Below are positions 59,982-64,000 of a stretch of 64,000 bases of DNA, piece after piece. Position 1 is the stretch's first letter, and the number at the start of each line of letters is the position of its first letter. The translations under genes and the position numbers were made by a program. The DNA is from AV80 sp035536995. Its GTDB lineage: Bacteria > Verrucomicrobiota > Verrucomicrobiia > Chthoniobacterales > UBA10450. The stretch spans positions 62,001 to 126,000 of the forward strand of contig DATLNB010000034.1 in assembly GCA_035536995.1 (NCBI GenBank), read 5' to 3'. Below the pieces are notes generated by a model, which was not told the origin of the DNA, did not search any database, and saw only the letters and a list, made by a program, of their open reading frames with translations.

Positions 59982-60429
59982 CGATATTTAGAGGGGCGTT
60001 GCAGAACAGCCAGTAGATCCCGATTTGCCTCAGGCAGTCGGTGAACTGGTCGAAGTTAACCGGCTTCACGATGTAACTGTTCACGCCGAGCTGATAACTT
60101 CTGACCAGGTCCTGCTCTTCCTGCGACGATGTGAGCACGACTACTGGAATGGTGCGCGTGCGGGCGTCGCTCTTGATTCGCCGGAGCACCTCGAGGCCGC
60201 CGATCTTTGGCAACTTCAGGTCCAGCAGAATCACTTTCGGGATCCGGATGCTTCCACGCTCGGGGGGTGCCCCCCGACCGAAAAGCAAATCGAGGGCTTC
60301 GACCCCGTCTCGAGCGACCTCGATGCGGTTGGCAAGCTGATGCTTCTTGAAAACCCGCAGCGTTAATTCCAAATCGGTCGGGTTATCCTCGACGAGGAGT
60401 ATGTCCGCCTCACCGTAATCAACCGGCAT
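59971..60429 (-). CDS. Rcp1-type response regulator
   Basis: A 152-residue receiver of the CheY/Rcp1 group that pairs with phytochrome-like or PAS kinases: ADILLVEDNPTDLELTLRVF, VARDGVEALDLLFGRGA, IPKVILLDLKLPKIGGLEVL with the acceptor Asp, VVVLTSSQEEQDL, SYIVKPVNFDQFTDCLRQIG and YWLFCNAPLN, which is the hallmark YWLxxNxPP-like ending of Rcp1 proteins. No output domain. It overlaps the upstream three-PAS kinase gene by 11 bases and the downstream hybrid kinase by 11 bases, so it probably shuttles phosphate between them. Confidence 0.94.
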   Translation of the reverse strand: MPVDYGEADILLVEDNPTDLELTLRVFKKHQLANRIEVARDGVEALDLLFGRGAPPERGSIRIPKVILLDLKLPKIGGLEVLRRIKSDARTRTIPVVVLTSSQEEQDLVRSYQLGVNSYIVKPVNFDQFTDCLRQIGIYWLFCNAPLNIDVA

Positions 60430-62413
60430 CCGGACCTCCTGTCAGAGCAAAATGGAAGGTAGCGCCTTCGTTGGGCTTCGCTTCAGTCCAAACCCTGCCG
60501 CCGTGGCGCTGCAGGATGCGGCGCACCAACGCAAGCCCCACGCCAGTGCCTTCGTACTCCTCAGCTAGATGGAGGCGCTGGAAGACGCCGAATAATTTGT
60601 CGGCATATTTCATGTCGAAGCCGGCACCGTTGTCCTGCACGAAATAGCTATTGCCGCCAGCCTCTTGCCGGGCGCCTATGGTGATTACTGCGGGGTCACA
60701 TTTCTGAGTATATTTGAAAGCATTTTCGAGCAGGTTGAACCAGACTTGTCGAAGTAAGGAACAGTCCGCCTCGCAGTCTGGCAGTTCACCCACGCTGATG
60801 ACCATCCGGCGGTCAGTGTTTGAGGCCTGCAGATCGGCGAGGCAGGCGTTGACTACGTCGGTTGTGCTTACCGTCCGAACCCTGAGGGCCTGGCGCCCCG
60901 TTCGGGAAAAAGTCAAAAGGTCATCGATCAACTGACCCATTTGGAGCGCGCTCTTTTCCACCAGCCCCAGGTAGCGAAGGCCCTCGGCCTCCAGGGCCGC
61001 GGAGTGGTCTTCCCGCACGATCCTGGAAAAGCCGCTGATTGCCCGCACGGGTGCCCGGAGATCGTGCGACACCGAATAGGAGAACGCTTCCAGCTCCCGA
61101 TTGGCGCTCTCCAGTTGAAGAGTCCGATCGAGCACGCGTTGCTCGAGACTAGCGTTTAGCTGCTGCAAGGCTTCTTCAGCCTGCCGGCGTGCGGTCACGT
61201 CCCGGATGTTGCACTGGATCACTTTGGCCCCATTAACCAGGTAGACGTTGCTGACGAACTCCACCTCGATGCGTCGCCCGTCTCTTGTTTGGAGGGGGAG
61301 GTGTTCGTAGCGCACACGCTTGTCTTTTAATTCCGTGAACTCTTTCTCAGTGGCCCAGACGTCGTTGAAGAGCCCGAGCTCCCAGATCGGCTTGGCCAGA
61401 AACTGTTCGTGCGAAACGCCGAGAGTTGTGATCAAAGACGGATTCACATTGGCGACCATCCCGGTTTGGGCATCGACGATCAGAATCCCGTCTTGCGCCG
61501 TCTCGAAGAGCCGCCGATAGCGCAGCTCCGATGCAGCCAGTGACTCCGATATTCGTTTTTCATCGGTCACATCGCGCGCGACCTTCGACGCTCCGATGAT
61601 TTTCCCCCCGGAGTCCCTGATGGCGGAAACCGTCACCGAGACATTCAGCGAAGTGCCATCCTGGCGTAGACGGACGGTCTCAAAATGTCGCACGCAGACG
61701 CCGCGTCTAATTTGCCGCAGAATATGCGTTTCTTCGTCGTGTCGCTCCGGGGGAATGAGGCGGCGGATCGATTCACCCGTCATCTCGGCAGCGCGGTAGC
61801 CGAACATTTTTTCGGCGCCCGCGTTCCAGCTGGTCACGATGCCGTTCAGATCTTTTCCGACAATCGCGTCGTCTGACGACTCGACGATGGCGGCGAGCTG
61901 CGCCGCCGCTGCCTCGGCCTTCTTCCGCGCTGTGATGTCGGCCCGAATAGCCACATATTGCCGCGGGGTGCCGTGATCATTGAGGAAAGGCACAATCGTT
62001 GTCTCGACCCAGTAAAAAGAGCCATCCTTTGCGCGGTTCTTGATCTCACCGTGCCAGACCTCGCCACTGCTGATCGTAGCCCAGAGATGGCGGATGAACT
62101 CCGGCGGATGGATGCCTGAGTTGATCAGCCGATGGTCCTGGCCCAGTAATTCTTCCCGCGAGTATTTGGAGATCGCGCAAAACTTCTCGTTCACGTACGT
62201 GATCCGGCCCTGAGGGTCGGTGATGGCGACAATGGCGTGCTCGTCGAGCGCGGCTTTCAGGTCGATAACCTCCCTCAGCAGTGTCTTTAATTCGGTTTCG
62301 GAGTGAAGGCGCTCTGCCAAAGGGATGATCTTGCTTCCCCCCGGCACAACCAAAGACGTCTGGGTCGCCTCCTGTTTTTCTTCTGCCGTGTCATGGAGTG
62401 TGCCCATCTTCAT
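60419..62413 (-). CDS. PAS sensor histidine kinase (phytochrome-type transmitter)
   Basis: A 664-residue soluble kinase; ATG 62413 with a second ATG two codons later. After about 50 leader residues come PAS 1 (about 55-165; HAIVAITDPQGRITYVNEKF), PAS 2 (about 172-290; AIVGKDLNGIVTSWNAGAEK, MFGYRAAEMTG) and PAS 3 (about 298-410; DGILIVDAQTGMVANVNPSL), a coiled coil, HisKA with ELEAFSYSVSHDLRAPVRAI (His near 450) and HATPase_c (NLLENAFKYT, VQDNGAGFD, GTGVGLALVRRIL). The SVSHDLRAPxRxI box is the one used by bacteriophytochrome-like kinases, which typically act with Rcp1-type receivers, and such a receiver follows with an 11-base overlap. Confidence 0.93.
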   Translation of the reverse strand: MKMGTLHDTAEEKQEATQTSLVVPGGSKIIPLAERLHSETELKTLLREVIDLKAALDEHAIVAITDPQGRITYVNEKFCAISKYSREELLGQDHRLINSGIHPPEFIRHLWATISSGEVWHGEIKNRAKDGSFYWVETTIVPFLNDHGTPRQYVAIRADITARKKAEAAAAQLAAIVESSDDAIVGKDLNGIVTSWNAGAEKMFGYRAAEMTGESIRRLIPPERHDEETHILRQIRRGVCVRHFETVRLRQDGTSLNVSVTVSAIRDSGGKIIGASKVARDVTDEKRISESLAASELRYRRLFETAQDGILIVDAQTGMVANVNPSLITTLGVSHEQFLAKPIWELGLFNDVWATEKEFTELKDKRVRYEHLPLQTRDGRRIEVEFVSNVYLVNGAKVIQCNIRDVTARRQAEEALQQLNASLEQRVLDRTLQLESANRELEAFSYSVSHDLRAPVRAISGFSRIVREDHSAALEAEGLRYLGLVEKSALQMGQLIDDLLTFSRTGRQALRVRTVSTTDVVNACLADLQASNTDRRMVISVGELPDCEADCSLLRQVWFNLLENAFKYTQKCDPAVITIGARQEAGGNSYFVQDNGAGFDMKYADKLFGVFQRLHLAEEYEGTGVGLALVRRILQRHGGRVWTEAKPNEGATFHFALTGGPDAG

Positions 62414-62649
62414 GCAGGCCCGTTCGCTGTTACTTGCGCGATGGTAGTTTGACTGCTCGGGCCCCCATCGACCGCGACGATCGTCATGGCTCTTTGGTCC
62501 ACAAGGGCAGGCATGACAGCGATCGGCATAGGTGAACGTAGTCCCCGCAGCGAACCACGCATCTTCACAAATCCTGATAACTGCGTAGGATAACGCCTAG
62601 GTCGCAATCCTGATGGCTGGATCCGACGCGGTCGGCCTGAGCACAATGA
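62414..62649. other. Gene-free interval of 236 bp between two minus-strand genes
   Basis: A short frame here (62410-62646) has no recognisable content and is rejected. The interval probably holds the promoter of the kinase gene (minus strand), but no clear boxes could be fixed by eye. Confidence 0.4.
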
Positions 62650-63324
62650 CTAGGCAATAAGGCCCTGACGCAGAGCATACTCACCCAGCTCCGCGTCGTT
62701 TCGGATCTTCAGCTTGTCGATGATGTTAGTATGGTAGGTGCTGATCGTCTTGACGCTGAGGGAAAGCTCCGCCGCAATCTCCTTGACGCTCCCCCCCCGT
62801 GCAATCCTGAGAAAAACTTCAAACTCGCGCGGGGAAAGCGTTTCATGGGGTTTGCCTTGGACGGCTTGAAACGAATGCGCAAACTTCGCCGCGAACTCCT
62901 GACTGATGTATTTACCCCCTTCCAGCGCCACCCGGATCGCCCGGACAAGTTCTTCAACCGGGCTGGATTTCAAAATATATCCCGCCGCGCCGGCCTTGAG
63001 GGCGCGCGCCGCGAAGTCCTCTTCGCGCAACATGCTGACAATGAGAACGCGCCCGTTCGGGCAGCGCCTGCGAAAATCTGGCAGGACATCGAGACCGCTT
63101 CGGTCGGGCTTCGTTACGCCTAGCAAGATAACGTCGAAGTCCCTCCGCGCGCAAAGGTCGAGGGCGGCGCGGGCCTTCTCCACGCGCTGGATTTGCCCTT
63201 CAAAATTTTGGGAGATTATCGCTTCCATCCCAATCGCGAAAATCGGCAACTTACTAATGATAAGAAAACTAAACCCCTTTGCGGATACCTTGCCGTTCTG
63301 CGAAGGAATCGGGCTTTGTTTCAT
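62650..63324 (-). CDS. NarL/LuxR-type regulator with a degenerate receiver domain
   Basis: A 224-residue protein. The C-terminal LuxR helix-turn-helix (about 158-222) is intact: TLSPREFEVFLRIARGGSVK, EIAAELSLSVKTISTYHTNI, IDKLKIRNDAELG. The receiver (about 18-140) is degenerate at key sites: the acidic pair near the N-terminus is replaced (FSFLIISKLPIFAIGMEAII), and the acceptor Asp is Gly (FDVILLGVTKPDRSG). The Lys-containing segment is also altered (GYILKSS keeps a Lys). Normal phosphorylation is therefore not expected, as with other atypical receivers (pseudo-receivers) that respond to ligands or partners. It overlaps the upstream XRE-receiver gene by ATGA. Confidence 0.9.
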   Translation of the reverse strand: MKQSPIPSQNGKVSAKGFSFLIISKLPIFAIGMEAIISQNFEGQIQRVEKARAALDLCARRDFDVILLGVTKPDRSGLDVLPDFRRRCPNGRVLIVSMLREEDFAARALKAGAAGYILKSSPVEELVRAIRVALEGGKYISQEFAAKFAHSFQAVQGKPHETLSPREFEVFLRIARGGSVKEIAAELSLSVKTISTYHTNIIDKLKIRNDAELGEYALRQGLIA

Positions 63325-63977
63325 CCCACCATTGCCGGCTTCGCGGGTTTTACCAGAGTCCAGGCGAGCTTCAGATGCGAAGTCACTTCGCTAAAATTCT
63401 GAAAACCGACGGGCTTGACCAAATAGGTTTGGACCCCAAGCCGCCGACACTCACCCAGGTCGCTATCGCGCGTCGAAACCGTCAGCACGATCACGGGGGT
63501 ATCTTTCGTCCGCGGGTCGGCCCTCATCTGCCGCAAGACTTCCAAGCCACTTTTTTCGGGGAGCTGGAGGTCCAGCAGAACAATTTCCGGAGGAGCGCAG
63601 TTCTCGCGGTCAACAAAGCGGCCTGTGGCAAAGAGAAACTCGAGGGCCTCCGCCCCATCCCGCGCTACGTAGATGGGGTTGGTTACCCTGGCTCTCTCGA
63701 AAGCGCGGAGAGTCAAGGTCACGTCATCGGGATTATCCTCCACGAGAAGGATTTCCACAGGATCACGAGCATGCCCAGCCTCATCAAAAAGCATCGGCAA
63801 GGAAAGCTCGAGAGCGCTGGCCAGCTTTTCAACGCTCCCAATAGAGGGGTTGCGCGCGCCTCGCTCCACATCGGAAACATAGGTCCGGTGGAGACCTGCG
63901 CGGGACGCTAGCTCTTCCTGGGAAATGCCCAAGGCACATCTCTTTCTCTTAATTGCTTTTCCCAGGAGGGTTTTCAA
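63321..63977 (-). CDS. XRE-type helix-turn-helix fused to an Rcp1-like receiver
   Basis: A 218-residue protein: an N-terminal Cro/CI-type HTH (about 5-62; GKAIKRKRCALGISQEELAS, RAGLHRTYVSDVERGARNPS, VEKLASALELSLPMLF), then a receiver of the Rcp1 group (about 74-200; EILLVEDNPDDVTLTLRAFE, EIVLLDLQLPEKSGLEVLRQ with the acceptor Asp, VIVLTVSTRDSDL, TYLVKPVGFQNF). This domain order, DNA binding first with a single-domain-type receiver after it, is uncommon; most response regulators put the receiver first. The protein likely binds DNA under phosphorylation control. It overlaps the NarL-type gene with the degenerate receiver by four bases, so the two are probably made together. Confidence 0.91.
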   Translation of the reverse strand: MKTLLGKAIKRKRCALGISQEELASRAGLHRTYVSDVERGARNPSIGSVEKLASALELSLPMLFDEAGHARDPVEILLVEDNPDDVTLTLRAFERARVTNPIYVARDGAEALEFLFATGRFVDRENCAPPEIVLLDLQLPEKSGLEVLRQMRADPRTKDTPVIVLTVSTRDSDLGECRRLGVQTYLVKPVGFQNFSEVTSHLKLAWTLVKPAKPAMVG

Positions 63978-64000
63978 GGGAGCTCCGCGAACATCGTACG

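Noticed and set aside
62410..62646. Minus-strand frame of 78 codons
   Set aside because: No start signal or recognisable content; it fills a promoter-sized gap before the PAS kinase.

Overview
The window is high-GC, dense bacterial DNA that reads as a Gram-negative soil or freshwater Verrucomicrobiota (Chthoniobacterales-like). This is an inference from several traits: the housekeeping set (AccA, MurA, PrmC, RF1, L31, endonuclease IV), secreted beta-rich proteins carrying a paired C-terminal module typical of that phylum, a PadR plus ADOP permease pair, short repeats with an 8-9 bp period between and inside genes, and very many two-component proteins. No rRNA, phage, transposase, integrase or CRISPR array was seen. 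One tRNA (Leu, anticodon UAG) is present.

Layout. 0-8.5 kb: accA (cut by the left edge), a LysM protein, a DUF2007-like protein, a DUF420 membrane protein, an AsmA-like protein, nfo, murA and prmC. 8.6-16.2 kb: three tandem paralogous secreted beta-helix proteins. 16.2-17.4 kb: a minus-strand trio of yeast-type cytosine deaminase, small protein and nucleotidyltransferase-like protein. 17.6-19 kb: prfA and rpmE. The minus-strand order rpmE-prfA-(about 9 kb of other DNA)-prmC-murA suggests that a translation/cell-wall gene group has been split by the beta-helix/deaminase block. 19-25 kb: an AMP-forming ligase, a tiny lipoprotein, a REC-DUF4388 regulator, a ROK sugar kinase, a DUF3303 protein, a lipoprotein, then about 650 bp of repeats without a gene. 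25.3-36.3 kb: a large secreted BNR-type protein, a phosphodiesterase, an unknown protein, a secreted NHL propeller, PadR, ADOP permease and tRNA-Leu.

From 37.4 kb to the right edge nearly every gene is signalling or surface related. A plus-strand run holds TonB receptor - YfiR-like - CHASE8-like hybrid kinase, then KaiC - KaiB - KaiB - PAS hybrid kinase - two receiver proteins, then a four-gene surface operon: secreted subunit, small secreted protein, chaperone-like protein and usher-like outer-membrane barrel, with a terminator hairpin right after the subunit gene. A minus-strand run follows: an RsbRD-type kinase, a receiver, a NarL-type regulator, an 1167-residue multi-PAS hybrid kinase, an Rcp1-type receiver, a three-PAS kinase, a NarL-type regulator with a degenerate receiver, and an XRE-receiver fusion. 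Most neighbours overlap by 1-11 bases, so they are probably co-transcribed.

The two best candidates for an undescribed system are the KaiC-KaiB-KaiB-kinase cassette joined to a YfiR/CHASE8 sensor operon, and the chaperone/usher-like fibre operon next to it. A similar TCCG-N4-CGGA palindrome lies upstream of the TonB operon and of the fibre operon, so they may be co-regulated (inference). All functions are assigned by reading motifs; no database search was run.
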